Below, piece after piece: positions 50,760 through 61,532 of a stretch of 64,000 bases of DNA. Position numbers and translations under genes: made by a program. How positions within the stretch are numbered: position 1 is the first letter of the stretch; every line of letters starts with the position of its first letter. The DNA comes from JAPLJC01 sp963697965. Its GTDB lineage: Bacteria > Desulfobacterota > Desulfobaccia > Desulfobaccales > 0-14-0-80-60-11. Where the stretch lies: assembly GCA_963697965.1 (NCBI GenBank), contig OY969108.1, positions 2,728,001 through 2,792,000 of the forward strand, in the 5' to 3' direction. A model generated the notes under the pieces. The model was not told the origin of the DNA. It saw only the letters and a list, made by a program, of their open reading frames with translations, and did not search any database.

Positions 50760-51989
50760 ATGACCACTGGAAAGCTTAAAGGGTTCCTGGCGAACCTGAC
50801 CCTGATCCTGGCCAGCCTGCTGGCGGTGGCGCTCCTGCTGGAGGCCGTCCTGCACTTCACCCCATACCGCCGCTTGCTGCTCCGGGAACGGAACCTGCGC
50901 TACTATTACCAGTTCGACCCCGCCAGGGGCTACGACATCCGCCCCAACATGGCCAAGATGCTCACCTCGGTGGACATGAGCGTCGATTACGACATCTGGT
51001 CCAACGAGCTGGGCTGTTTCGATGAGCCCTACCGGGGGGAGCCGGACTTCATCCTCCTGGTGGGGGACAGCTTCACCCATATGTACGCCCCCTTTAAGGA
51101 CAAATGGGGCACCCGCGTGCAAAGACTCCTGGACTACCGGGTCATCAAGGCGGGAGTCAGCGGCTACGGCACCAAACAGGAGCTATTGAAGGCCCAGGAG
51201 ATCATCGCCCGCATCCATCGCAGCCCCCGCCTGATCATCGTGGGCTACTTCTGGGCCGCCTTGGACCGCGACCGCGCCTTTCCCGACATGACCGTGGTAG
51301 ACGGCTATTTGGTGGTAGCCACCCCATATAAGGACCGGACCGGGCACCTGATCAACGTCAAGTCCTTGGAAGGGCCTTACAGCCTCTGGGATAAACTGAC
51401 CGGGAACTACCCCTTGGGTTTCCGGCGGTTGGTTGACCTCTTTCTGGATCAGCACTTCATTCTGGTTAACCTGATCAACGATGCTGTGGTGCGGCTGGCG
51501 CCCCCCAAATTCTCGTACACCAATCCCTTGGATTTTTTGGCCTTTTCCCAGGAGCCCTGGGTGGCGCAGAAATGGGTCAAACACGAAAAGAACCTAACGG
51601 CCTTTAAGGAACTGGCCGCGGCCCAGGGGGCCGAGCTGCTGGTGGTGCTGATTCCCACCAACACCCAGGTCTATCCCTTTCTCACCGGAGGCCGCCAGAT
51701 CGACCTGGAGCGCCCCAACCGCATCCTGGGCGGCTTTCTCCAGAAAGAGCAGATCCGCTACCTGGACCTCCTACCCTCTTTCCGGAAATATGCCGACGAG
51801 ACTCCCCGAAAGCGCCTCGATTCGAAAAAAGACCTTTATTGGCGCTCCAATTCCCATTTCAGCATCAAAGGCGAGCGCCTGGCGGGTTTGCTGGTTTCCA
51901 GGGAAATCCTGAAGGACAACCTGGTGCAGGTGGCGGACCGGGATCGCAGGCTTAAGGAGATTGAAGAAAAGTTGAATAACTTTCATTAA
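50760..51989 (+). CDS. membrane-anchored SGNH hydrolase-like protein
   Basis: The 409-residue protein has one N-terminal membrane segment (LILASLLAVALLLEAVLHF). Two SGNH-like blocks follow: LLVGDSFTHMYAP, carrying the Ser, and DLYWRSNSHFSIKGERLAG, carrying the late His. The Gly-Asn oxyanion blocks are less clear. This arrangement is like the AlgJ/AlgX/PatB group that modifies polysaccharide outside the membrane. No sugar-polymer genes are nearby, so the substrate is unknown. Confidence 0.65.
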   Translation: MTTGKLKGFLANLTLILASLLAVALLLEAVLHFTPYRRLLLRERNLRYYYQFDPARGYDIRPNMAKMLTSVDMSVDYDIWSNELGCFDEPYRGEPDFILLVGDSFTHMYAPFKDKWGTRVQRLLDYRVIKAGVSGYGTKQELLKAQEIIARIHRSPRLIIVGYFWAALDRDRAFPDMTVVDGYLVVATPYKDRTGHLINVKSLEGPYSLWDKLTGNYPLGFRRLVDLFLDQHFILVNLINDAVVRLAPPKFSYTNPLDFLAFSQEPWVAQKWVKHEKNLTAFKELAAAQGAELLVVLIPTNTQVYPFLTGGRQIDLERPNRILGGFLQKEQIRYLDLLPSFRKYADETPRKRLDSKKDLYWRSNSHFSIKGERLAGLLVSREILKDNLVQVADRDRRLKEIEEKLNNFH

Positions 51990-52067
51990 GTTATTCGAGG
52001 GAAGGGTTTGGAGATCAAAGATACCTGCTGATGGGGCGGGTCGCCTCCTAACCAGAAAAGAAACGAG

Positions 52068-53084
52068 CTACTTCCACACCCCGTCCACGGGGGTCTGGCA
52101 CTTGGGACATTTGCCGTCTTTCAGCAGGTAGCGCCGGATAGTGTAGCCCTGGCGTTCGATGAGGAGTTCCCGGCAGCCGTAGCAATAGGTGTTTTCCCCA
52201 CCCTCCCCGGGGGGGATGTTGCCGGTATAGACATAGCGTAGCCCGGCCTGGAGCCCGATCTCCCGGGCCCGGCGCAGGGTGGCCACCGGGGTGGCGGGGC
52301 GGTCCATCATTTTGAAGGTGGGGTGAAAGGCGGTGACGTGCCAGGGCACCTCCGGGCCCACCCCCAGGATGAACTGGGCGATGTCCGTCAGTTCTGCCAC
52401 CGAATCGTTGTGGCCGGGAATGATCAGGGTGGTGACCTCCAGCCAGACCCCCAACTGCTTGAGGCGCACGATGGTGTCCAGCACCGGCTGCAGCCGGGCC
52501 TTGCAGACCTTGCGGTAGAAATCGTCCTTAAGGCTCTTTAGATCCACGTTGTCGGCGTCGATGAAGGCCGCCAGCGCGGTCGCGGACTGCTCTGTCATAA
52601 AGCCGTTGGACACGAAGACGTTTTTCAGGCCCTGCTCCCGGGCCAGTTTCCCCACGTCCTGGGCGTACTCCAGGAAGATGGTGGGCTCGGTGTAGGTGTA
52701 AGCGATGCTGGCCGAATGGGAGGCCAGGGCGTAGGCTACGATGGCCTCCGGCTCCCGCTCGTCCCCCCGGATCAGGCCGCCGTGGACCCGGGGATACTGG
52801 GAAATATCGTAGTTCTGACAGTGCAGGCACATGAAATTGCAGCCCGCCGTGGCGATGGAGTAAGAGCGGGTGCCGGGGAGGAAGTGGAAGAGAGGCTTCT
52901 TCTCGATGGGGTCGATGTGTTCGGCGATGATCCGGCCGTAATTGAGGCTGATTAGGCTGCCGTCCCGGTTTTCCCGGACGTGGCAGATGCCCCTTTTCCC
53001 CGGGTCGATCTTGCATTCATGGGCGCACAACTGGCACTGAACCTTGAGGTCCTCCAGGCTTTCCCACAACCTCGCCGGAACCAT
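52068..53084 (-). CDS. amrS: AmmeMemoRadiSam system radical SAM protein (PflA-like)
   Basis: The 338-residue protein has the radical SAM CxxxCxxC variant ATAGCNFMCLHCQNYDISQ near residue 82, an N-terminal CQLCAHEC motif and a C-terminal CYGCREL...CPKCQTP zinc or Fe-S site. This matches AmrS, the PflA-related member of the AMMECR1/Memo/radical-SAM set. The AMMECR1 and Memo genes are not in the window. Its reaction is unknown. Confidence 0.85.
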   Translation of the reverse strand: MVPARLWESLEDLKVQCQLCAHECKIDPGKRGICHVRENRDGSLISLNYGRIIAEHIDPIEKKPLFHFLPGTRSYSIATAGCNFMCLHCQNYDISQYPRVHGGLIRGDEREPEAIVAYALASHSASIAYTYTEPTIFLEYAQDVGKLAREQGLKNVFVSNGFMTEQSATALAAFIDADNVDLKSLKDDFYRKVCKARLQPVLDTIVRLKQLGVWLEVTTLIIPGHNDSVAELTDIAQFILGVGPEVPWHVTAFHPTFKMMDRPATPVATLRRAREIGLQAGLRYVYTGNIPPGEGGENTYCYGCRELLIERQGYTIRRYLLKDGKCPKCQTPVDGVWK

Positions 53085-53288
53085 AATTACCCTCCTCGGT
53101 GTGGCTCAACTCTAAATTATAACCTGCGGCCCGGAATGTAAAGGGCTTCCGAGGCCTAAGAGGCGGGCCGCGCAGCGAAGCGGAGCCGATGAGACGCGGC
53201 GACCGGCCGGCGGAGCGGCAGGTGCGCCCCTTTCCGCAAGCCCGCACCCTTGCCAGAAGGCGAATCCTGTGTTAAATAGGAAGCGGAT

Positions 53289-53365
53289 GGTGGGCGTAGC
53301 TCAGTCGGCAGAGCTCCGGGTTGTGGCCCCGGTGGTCGCGGGTTCAAGTCCCGTCGCTCACCCCA
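53289..53365 (+). tRNA. tRNA-His (anticodon GTG)
   Basis: The cloverleaf is complete. Acceptor GTGGGCG (53290-53296) pairs with CGCTCAC (53355-53361); the D arm has AGCTCAG; the anticodon loop TTGTGGC reads GTG; the T arm is GCGGG-TTCAAGT-CCCGT. CCA is encoded (53363-53365). G at -1 (53289) faces the discriminator C, the His tRNA identity element. Confidence 0.95.
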
Positions 53366-53383
53366 GTATTTTTAAGCATTTTC

Positions 53384-53416
53384 GGGCTATTGGAGGTATC
53401 CAGTAGCCCTTTTTTT
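53384..53416 (+). terminator. intrinsic terminator after tRNA-His
   Basis: GGGCTATTGGA (53384-53394) and TCCAGTAGCCC (53399-53409) form an 11-bp stem with loop GGTA, followed by seven T. Confidence 0.92.
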
Positions 53417-53730
53417 GTTTCTCTAAACTGTGCGCGGGGCCAGATCTTGGCGAAGGTGTTAAGGGAGGGAGAAGGCAACGACTGCAATAATTTCCTAAAG
53501 GTGGAGGCAAGTTTTTTGTTGACGTCTTTTCCGGGTTACGGAGCGCCCCAACCTTTGACCAAAGGTTCCTTTCCTTGACACCTCTCCTCCTTCGTGACAA
53601 TATAAATTTCAGAAAACCAGCGCTTAAACCCAAGAATGCTCAGAAGTTAGCGAACTGCGGGGGTGGTGCCCTCGAGGCCCGATAACCTTCGGTAATGAGA
53701 ATTGATGTCCCAATTTAAGAACTTAATTAG
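53417..53730. other. intergenic region before the acyl-CoA ligase gene
   Basis: It contains a perfect 7-bp hairpin AACCTTT-GACC-AAAGGTT (53550-53567). TTGACA at 53575-53580 is followed by TATAAA at 53601-53606, but the 20-base spacing is poor for a promoter. No gene is supported. Confidence 0.4.
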
Positions 53731-55716
<1,986 letters not shown>

Positions 55717-55740
55717 AGTTTTCTTCTGGGAGGCTATAAT

Positions 55741-56169
55741 TTGCTGAGAAACATCTTAATCGGGTTTGGACTGATGGCCATGATCTTGGTGGGCGTCGCC
55801 TCCGGGGCGGAAACCGGGCAACAACAAGATGCCCTGGCTGCGGCAAAAAATTGGCTTGCCATAATCGACAACGGAGAATATGCGAAAAGTTGGGCTGATG
55901 CGGCTCCATATTTTAAGAAGGCCATCACGGAAACGGAGTGGGTGCAATCGATGCAGGAAGTGCGGAAACCACTCGGCAAAATAATTTCGAGAAAACTCAA
56001 GAGCCAGACTCCGAAGACGACTTTGCCCAATACCCCCGAGGGAAACTATGTCGTCATTCAGTACGAGACCTCCTTTGCAAACGGAAAATCTGGAATTGAG
56101 ACCGTAACTCCCCAGCTCGAAAAGGACGGTACTTGGCGGGTAGCCGGGTATCACATTCAATGGCAATAA
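55741..56169 (+). CDS. DUF4019-type secreted protein
   Basis: The 142-residue protein starts with TTG after GGGAGGC. It has a signal peptide (MLRNILIGFGLMAMILVGVASGAE) and the DUF4019 pattern ALAAAKNWLAIIDNGEYAKSW, then SWADAAPYFKKAIT and VVIQYETSFANG. The function of the domain is unknown. It is close behind the ligase gene (24 bases). Confidence 0.75.
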   Translation: MLRNILIGFGLMAMILVGVASGAETGQQQDALAAAKNWLAIIDNGEYAKSWADAAPYFKKAITETEWVQSMQEVRKPLGKIISRKLKSQTPKTTLPNTPEGNYVVIQYETSFANGKSGIETVTPQLEKDGTWRVAGYHIQWQ

Positions 56170-56244
56170 TTTTAATTTTACGAGTGTTTCTCCAGCGGTG
56201 ACCGGGGCTGTCCTTAATCTCGAATAAACTTCTTTGGGTGCTTA

Positions 56245-56529
56245 ATGCCCAACCGATATTTCAAGCTTAGGGCTCGGGTGAGCAGCTCGAATCTTCAGGC
56301 TATTAGACCGGTACTCGAGAACCTGGTCACAGGCCGCGTGCAGGAAGTGGAAGAGGAGTTCCAGGTAGAGGCCGGTATGGAAGGAGAAAGCGCCAAGGAA
56401 TTGAACCGCCTTCTTCTATCGGCCCTGAGAAGGGTCGAGAAAAGGACCAGGTTGCGCTCCGAATGGACCTCCGACGACGGCATCACCCAGAGATTCTTTG
56501 ATTATGTGCTGAAGAGCACCAGCGATTGA
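56245..56529 (+). CDS. small protein of unknown function
   Basis: The 94-residue protein starts MPNRYFKLRARVSSSNLQ and ends with charged helices (EKRTRLRSEWTSDDGITQRFFDYV). No membrane or metal motif is seen and I do not recognise the family. The open frame, its own ATG and the lack of overlap with other genes support it, but there is no strong ribosome site. Confidence 0.45.
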   Translation: MPNRYFKLRARVSSSNLQAIRPVLENLVTGRVQEVEEEFQVEAGMEGESAKELNRLLLSALRRVEKRTRLRSEWTSDDGITQRFFDYVLKSTSD

Positions 56530-56559
56530 CAGCCTCCCCCACTTCGCTCAACCCGAGAC

Positions 56560-56907
56560 TCATCCGGCAGGCCCTTTCTCCCCCACCCGCTTCTTCTCCA
56601 GGGCGCTATAGACCCAGCTCAGGGCCGCGGAGGCATTGGGAAAGCCGATGGTGCTGGTAAGCATGATGATGGTGTGATAGATCTCTTCGGGGGTGGCGCC
56701 GGCTTGCATTGCCCGGCGCAGGTGGCTGTGCACCGCGCCTTCCGACCGGATGGCGGCGGCGGCCGCCAATTGCACCAGGTGCGAAGTCTTCTCATCCAAA
56801 GGCCCTTCCCGGCGCGCCGTCTCTCCCAACTGCTCCAGGGCTTCGACGAATTTCCCATGTTTCTCTTTTATCAGATTGTACCAAGCTGGAAAGGTTTCTT
56901 TCGGCAT
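56560..56907 (-). CDS. carboxymuconolactone decarboxylase/AhpD-like protein without CXXC
   Basis: The 115-residue protein matches the CMD/AhpD fold: KTSHLVQLAAAAAIRSEGAVHSHLRRAMQAGATPEEIYHTII. The redox-active Cys pair and its charge relay (ExxCxxCxxxH) read EGAVHSH here, with no Cys in the protein. So peroxidase activity is unlikely; the role is unknown. Confidence 0.78.
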   Translation of the reverse strand: MPKETFPAWYNLIKEKHGKFVEALEQLGETARREGPLDEKTSHLVQLAAAAAIRSEGAVHSHLRRAMQAGATPEEIYHTIIMLTSTIGFPNASAALSWVYSALEKKRVGEKGPAG

Positions 56908-57061
56908 GGGGAGGCCTCCCTTCTTCAGAGACTATAACGCTGATTTTGCCGTTCAGGGTTCCGCACCGGATCGTTCCCCACCGGTTGCGTGGTAAACCGA
57001 TGGGCCGGCTTGACGCGGTGGGGTTTTCTCCTTTCCGAGGCCTTCGTAAATCCCAGCCAAA

Positions 57062-57097
57062 AAAATAACTGGCCGGGTGGGGGAGGTACCCGGCCAG
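57062..57097 (-). terminator. minus-strand intrinsic terminator with no known upstream gene
   Basis: CTGGCCGGGT (57069-57078) and ACCCGGCCAG (57088-57097) form a perfect 10-bp stem. On the minus strand the run TTATTTTTTT follows. No gene lies to the right on that strand, so a small RNA from 57100-57500 is a possibility. Confidence 0.6.
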
Positions 57098-57116
57098 TCG
57101 GTCAAAGGAGAAAATG

Positions 57117-57171
57117 GTATATGAACTTTGATTAAGGGGGGGATGAAGGTACCCTAATTGCGTTCATATAC
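57117..57171. repeat. 10-bp inverted repeat with 35-base loop
   Basis: GTATATGAAC (57117-57126) and GTTCATATAC (57162-57171) are perfect reverse complements. The loop holds AAGGTACCC, echoing the loop of the adjacent terminator (GGAGGTACCC). Confidence 0.55.
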
Positions 57172-57525
57172 TGCAACTTATTCATGCAGTAAACATGCCA
57201 AAAGCCCTATAAGTACTTTTTGCCTAAATATCAATAACTTAAAGTATGCGGACTCATATACCCCGGTTCAATAATTTTTACCATGTCACCCAGGTTCATG
57301 ATCCAAAAATGGTTATCTATTTAATTTACTTTAATTAATCGTATTTAGGCCCCGATTCAAATTTTTGTTCCATTTCCCGGACCCTGGGGATCGAGCTGCA
57401 ACCCTGTGACGAGTTCCTCCGGCGGGGGGACAATTCCTTCTCCCCGGAGAAGCCCGGCGCCGCCGGGGTTGATGCGCCAACCCTGGATAAAAAGAAAAAG
57501 ATGGTTTTCGGTTAAGGCTACCAAC

Positions 57526-57554
57526 TTGACCTTTTAAGCGCCAGCTACTATTAT
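57526..57554 (+). promoter_or_regulatory. promoter of the zur-like gene
   Basis: TTGACC (57526-57531), 17-base spacer, TATTAT (57549-57554). The short palindrome CAAC-CAA-GTTG (57560-57570) follows at the likely transcription start and may be part of an operator. Confidence 0.6.
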
Positions 57555-57587
57555 ATTTGCAACCAAGTTGATTTTGGAGTCATCGGC

Positions 57588-58037
57588 ATGAGTGACAGTT
57601 GCGATTTCCGCCAGTATCTGGCTGGCCAGGGGTTAAAGCTCACCGCGCTGCGTCTGGCGGTCTTGGAGGTGCTCGGAGATGCTTCCCGGGCCTTGCGGGC
57701 TCAGGAGATCCTGGCGGCCATCCGGGCCCGCCGCCGGGTGAACAAGGTAACGATCTACCGCATCCTGGAGGATTTCTGCCGCCGGGGCATAGTGCGCCGC
57801 CTATCCCTGCAAGGCCGGGTGAATCATTATGAACTGGCTTGCGAGCACCGGCCGCCCCACCCCCATTTCCAGTGCCGCACCTGCCAGGAAATCGAGTGCC
57901 TGGACCCGGCGCCGATGACCCGCGTCTGGACCGAGCTGCAAGGGCCGCTGGAAAACCGTGCCGATCACCTGGAAATTCGGCTGGCGGGAGTTTGCCGTAA
58001 GTGCCATGAGGCCGAGGCCGAAGACGAGGCCACCTGA
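57588..58037 (+). CDS. Fur family regulator, Zur-like
   Basis: The 149-residue protein has the Fur winged helix (LTALRLAVLEVLGDAS...VNKVTIYRILEDF), a metal region HRPPHPHFQCRTCQEIECLD with CxxC, and a C-terminal CRKCHE. The genes for a zinc-type ABC transporter follow, so a zinc-sensing role (Zur) is favoured. It could repress that transporter when zinc is plentiful. Confidence 0.82.
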   Translation: MSDSCDFRQYLAGQGLKLTALRLAVLEVLGDASRALRAQEILAAIRARRRVNKVTIYRILEDFCRRGIVRRLSLQGRVNHYELACEHRPPHPHFQCRTCQEIECLDPAPMTRVWTELQGPLENRADHLEIRLAGVCRKCHEAEAEDEAT

Positions 58038-58213
58038 ATCGATCGGCAGCCCAGGCTGGCCTCTAATCAACATGATTACTTCCCGGGAACCGTTGAGCTT
58101 AGATTCCAGGGCTCTGCATAATCTTTCCCTGGGTAGTGCTTGGAGCACCTAAGGGGGAATGAAACACAACGAATAACCATCAACCCAAAACAGGGAGAGA
58201 AAAAGATAGATAT

Positions 58214-59098
58214 ATGCGAAAATTATGGGGTTTGGGGATCATCGCGGTTCAGATTATTTTTTGGACCTGGTACGCTACAGCCGCTCAGGCCGCTCCGCTC
58301 CCTGTAGTCGCGGCCGAAAGCACCTATGGAGTCATTGCCGAAGCCCTAGGCGGTCCCGATGTCAAAGTGGTAAGCATCATTAACAACCCCAATGTCGATC
58401 CCCATACCTTTGAGGCCGATCCGGCTGTGGCGCGGGAAGTGGCACAGGCCCAAGTGGTGGTACTGAATGGCATTGGCTATGACGGCTGGATGGAGAAACT
58501 GCTGGCCGCCAACCCCATGGCCGGAAGACAGGTGGTGATTGCCGCCGACCTGGACCCACATCTCATCATGGCAGACAAAAATCCCCATATTTTTTATGAC
58601 CCTCGCGTCGCCCTGCTCACCGCGGCCCGGCTGGCGCAGCTTTTTTCCCAAGACGATCCAACCCATGCGCCCCAGTTTGCCCAGAACTTCAAAAATTTTT
58701 CCCAGTCCCTCCTGCAGATCTATGACGCGGCGCAGATGGTCATCGCCCAACACCCCGCCTTGACCGTGACGGCTACGGAACCAGTGGTCGGCTACATGCT
58801 CCGTTTGTTGGGATATAACAGCGTCAATCAGAAATTCCAGTTCAACGTGATGAACGATACCGAACCGGCTCCCCAGGATGTGATCAGCTATGAGAATAGC
58901 CTGCGCCAGCATCAAGTGGCCGTGTTGTTTTATAATCAGCAGGTTAATAGTCCTCTTACTCAGCGGATACGGAACATCGCCAAGACGGCTGGCATACCCA
59001 TTGTTGGCGTCGATGAGTTTGTGCCGCCTCATACGGGATATGTAAAATGGCAAGTCGAGACCTTACGGGCCTTGAATAAAGCTCTGACAACAGAGTAG
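58214..59098 (+). CDS. znuA: zinc/manganese ABC transporter substrate-binding protein
   Basis: The 294-residue protein has a signal peptide (LWGLGIIAVQIIFWTWYATAAQA) and the cluster A-1 metal-binding pattern: NNPNVDPHTFEADPA with the His ligand, PHIFYDPRVAL with the second His, and GVDEFVPPHTGYVKWQVE near the C-terminus. The His-rich loop of many ZnuA proteins is missing. Zinc is favoured by the Zur-like neighbour; manganese is possible. The ATPase follows after 12 bases. Confidence 0.85.
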   Translation: MRKLWGLGIIAVQIIFWTWYATAAQAAPLPVVAAESTYGVIAEALGGPDVKVVSIINNPNVDPHTFEADPAVAREVAQAQVVVLNGIGYDGWMEKLLAANPMAGRQVVIAADLDPHLIMADKNPHIFYDPRVALLTAARLAQLFSQDDPTHAPQFAQNFKNFSQSLLQIYDAAQMVIAQHPALTVTATEPVVGYMLRLLGYNSVNQKFQFNVMNDTEPAPQDVISYENSLRQHQVAVLFYNQQVNSPLTQRIRNIAKTAGIPIVGVDEFVPPHTGYVKWQVETLRALNKALTTE

Positions 59099-59110
59099 GG
59101 TGGTGACCCA

Positions 59111-59929
59111 TTGACTCCCAGTCCTGTCATCGTTGGCGCCGATCTCGCCTGTGAGCTCGGCGGTAAACTCATTTTTTCCCAATTGGACCTGCACATTCCC
59201 CGCGGCAGTTTCGTAGGGATATTCGGCCCCAACGGGGCTGGCAAGACCTCTCTCTTTCGCATCTTGTTGGGATTGATCCCCCTCCAGGGGGGCACCTTGC
59301 AGATTCTGGACAGCGACCTGCACGCGGCGCGCACGCAGATCGGTTACGTGAGCCAGTCGGAGCCCAAAGAGGCTGAGGGTCGATTGAGTGTGGCCGCTTT
59401 TGTCGGTGCCGCGTGGCGCGGAGAACGCTGGGGTTTCAGTTGGCGCCCTCAGGCCCTGAACCAGGCTGTGCGCTCGGCCCTGGAACTGATAAACGCCGCC
59501 CACCTGGCGTCTCGGCCCTTGCAATCCTTGTCCGGCGGACAGCGGCAACGGGCACGCATTGCCCAAGCCCTGGTCAATCCCGCCCGGATACTCTTATTAG
59601 ACGAGCCCCTCAACAATCTCGACCCCCGGTCGCAGCAGCAACTCCTGCATTCGGCTAAGGCCCTGGCTCAGGAAAAAGGCCTAACCGTTCTCATGACCGG
59701 CCATGACATCAACCCCTTGCTCCCCTATATGGATTATGTAGTGTATATGGCGAACGGCAAAGGCCGTATGGGCACGATCAACGACCTCTTGACCACGCCC
59801 CTTCTCAGTGAGATCTATGGCACGCCCGTCACCGTAAGCGAACAGAATGGGATACTCTGCATCCGCGTGGGTGATGGTTTTAGTCCCGAAACCATCTGCC
59901 ACTGCCACGAGCCCGGAGCCCAACCATGA
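59111..59929 (+). CDS. znuC: zinc/manganese ABC transporter ATP-binding protein
   Basis: The 272-residue protein starts with TTG after AGGGTGG. It has Walker A GPNGAGKTSLFRIL near residue 39, the signature LSGGQRQRARIAQAL, Walker B ILLLDEPLNNLD and the switch His in TGHDINPLLP. Its stop overlaps the permease ATG by 4 bases. Confidence 0.88.
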   Translation: MTPSPVIVGADLACELGGKLIFSQLDLHIPRGSFVGIFGPNGAGKTSLFRILLGLIPLQGGTLQILDSDLHAARTQIGYVSQSEPKEAEGRLSVAAFVGAAWRGERWGFSWRPQALNQAVRSALELINAAHLASRPLQSLSGGQRQRARIAQALVNPARILLLDEPLNNLDPRSQQQLLHSAKALAQEKGLTVLMTGHDINPLLPYMDYVVYMANGKGRMGTINDLLTTPLLSEIYGTPVTVSEQNGILCIRVGDGFSPETICHCHEPGAQP

Positions 59930-60765
59930 TCATGGGGCAGGAATACGCCTTTATGCGCCATGCGCTGGCTGCAGGGACAGCCATTGGCGCAGTTTCCGCG
60001 GCAGTCGGCTATTTTGTCACATTGCGGCGTCAGGCCTTTGCGGCACATGCCTTGTCCCACGTCGGTTTTACTGGCGCCGCCGGGGCCATCCTCTTGGGCC
60101 TGAATCCTTATGTGGGCCTTTTCGCCATTACTTTTCTGGCGGCCTTGGGTCTCGCCTGGTCGGGTCAGCGCTTGAGTGAGAGAGATGTGAGCGTAGGCAT
60201 GATCCTCATGTTTGCCCTGGGTCTGGGCGTACTTTTTTTGAATCTTTACACCGCTAATGCCACGGCCGCCATGAGCATTCTCTTTGGCAGCATTGTGGCC
60301 GTGACCATTGGTCAGGCCTGGCTCTCGGTGGGGGTCGCTATCGCGGTCCTGGTCCTGCTGGCGGCTATCGTACGGCCACTCCTGTACATGAGTCTCAATG
60401 AGGAGGCCGCCGCCGGGCGGGGGGTGCCCATAAAACTGCTGAATACCGTTTTCCTCGGTTTACTGGCCGTTACGGTAGCAATCGCCGTACCCGTCATTGG
60501 CGCCTTGCTGATTTTTGCCCTCCTGGTAGGCCCTCCTGCTGCGGCCCAATTGCTCAGCAAAAATGTCCTCACAGGGATCCTGTTAGCGGCAGGATTGGGC
60601 GTTAGCGAAACCTGGGCAGGTATGGGTTGCAGCTATTACTTCGGCTATCCAGCCAGCACCTGGATCGCCTCCCTCAGCTTTTTTGTGTACCTTGGGGCAA
60701 CGTTCGTCGGTCCCTGGCGAGAACGCTGGGACGATGGGAGCAGTTCGCCAAAGAAAACGGCGTAA
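59926..60765 (+). CDS. znuB: zinc/manganese ABC transporter permease
   Basis: The 279-residue membrane protein has about eight hydrophobic segments and the ZnuB/MntB-type motifs RRQAFAAHALSHVGFTGAAGA and ALLIFALLVGPPAAAQLL. The last residues (WDDGSSSPKKTA) share DNA with the start of a gene fragment in another frame, so the original C-terminus may have been replaced at a recombination joint. Confidence 0.87.
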   Translation: MIMGQEYAFMRHALAAGTAIGAVSAAVGYFVTLRRQAFAAHALSHVGFTGAAGAILLGLNPYVGLFAITFLAALGLAWSGQRLSERDVSVGMILMFALGLGVLFLNLYTANATAAMSILFGSIVAVTIGQAWLSVGVAIAVLVLLAAIVRPLLYMSLNEEAAAGRGVPIKLLNTVFLGLLAVTVAIAVPVIGALLIFALLVGPPAAAQLLSKNVLTGILLAAGLGVSETWAGMGCSYYFGYPASTWIASLSFFVYLGATFVGPWRERWDDGSSSPKKTA

Positions 60766-60887
60766 CCTTGGGGGGAACGCTCTATTCCGATGCCTTATCC
60801 AAGCCGGATGGGCCGGCGTCAACCTACCTGGCGATGATGAAGCAAAATGTTAGCCTGATTGCCGCGGCCATGCGGATAGGCATCTGA
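60735..60887 (+). pseudogene. C-terminal fragment of a second znuA-like gene
   Basis: The frame reads EQFAKENGVTLGGTLYSDAL, then SKPDGPASTYLAMMKQN, which matches the C-terminus of ZnuA/MntA proteins (GGTLYSDALSxxDGPAxTYLxM). No N-terminal part exists; the fragment overlaps the end of znuB in another frame. A deletion or recombination that joined two transporter gene sets is the simplest explanation. Confidence 0.65.
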
Positions 60888-60973
60888 GATAATTGCCCTT
60901 CAGGGGTGGATTCTGGTCAGGCGCGTCTTAAATTTAGGGGAGCCTGCAAGAAATCATCCACAGGAGGGCCCAG

Positions 60974-61504
60974 ATGAGATCCAGATTTGTAGCAGCAGCG
61001 GCAATGGCTCTGACAGCACTGCTGATCTGGGGTTGCGGTGAATCCAAGGAGCCGGCGGCCCAGGCGACCCTGGTCAACGCCCAGGGACAAACCGTCGGCG
61101 AGGCCAATTTTACCCAGACTCCCAGCGGCGTCCTGATCGATCTTACTCTGGAAAATATGGACCCCGGGGTCCATGCGATTCATATCCACGAAAAAGGGGT
61201 CTGTGAACCCCCGGACTTCATGAGCGCCGGGGGCCACTTCAACCCGTTCGGAAAGCAGCATGGGTTGAAAAATCCCTTGGGGCCCCATGCCGGGGATCTC
61301 CCCAACATCGAGGTGTGTCAGAATGGCCGCGCCACTGTCCAGATATTGGCGCCCCTGGTCACCCTGAAGGAAGGGGAGAAGAATTCTCTTTTTCAGGCGG
61401 GCGGCACCTCCCTGGTTATCCATGAGCATCCCGATGATCAGATCTCTCAGCCCGTGGGCGGCGCCGGAGCCCGCATCGCTTGCGGCCCGATCACCAGACA
61501 GTAG
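60974..61504 (+). CDS. sodC: copper-zinc superoxide dismutase, lipoprotein
   Basis: The 176-residue protein has a lipoprotein signal (ALTALLIWGCGES, lipidated Cys near residue 21). The metal ligands are HAIHIHEKGVCEPPDF, GGHFNPFGKQHG, GPHAGDLPN and VIHEHPDD, and a disulfide Cys pair is formed by VCEPP and ACGP. It removes superoxide at the envelope. The downstream regulator gene starts 28 bases later. Confidence 0.93.
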   Translation: MRSRFVAAAAMALTALLIWGCGESKEPAAQATLVNAQGQTVGEANFTQTPSGVLIDLTLENMDPGVHAIHIHEKGVCEPPDFMSAGGHFNPFGKQHGLKNPLGPHAGDLPNIEVCQNGRATVQILAPLVTLKEGEKNSLFQAGGTSLVIHEHPDDQISQPVGGAGARIACGPITRQ

Positions 61505-61532
61505 CAGCCCCGGATCCGATGGAAGGGTCTCC

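Larger units (their letters stand above)
56908..57587. other. 680-base A+T-rich intergenic region with unexplained structure
   Basis: No gene is seen. The region has a minus-oriented terminator at 57062-57097, a 10-bp inverted repeat at 57117-57171, an A+T-rich stretch 57170-57370, and the zur promoter near its end. A tiny frame at 57115 (MVYEL) follows GGAGAAA. Confidence 0.5.

Noticed and set aside
57526..57570. Perfect Zur box before the zur-like gene
   Set aside because: Only a short CAAC-CAA-GTTG palindrome is seen; it is noted with the promoter but is too weak to be called a Zur box by itself.
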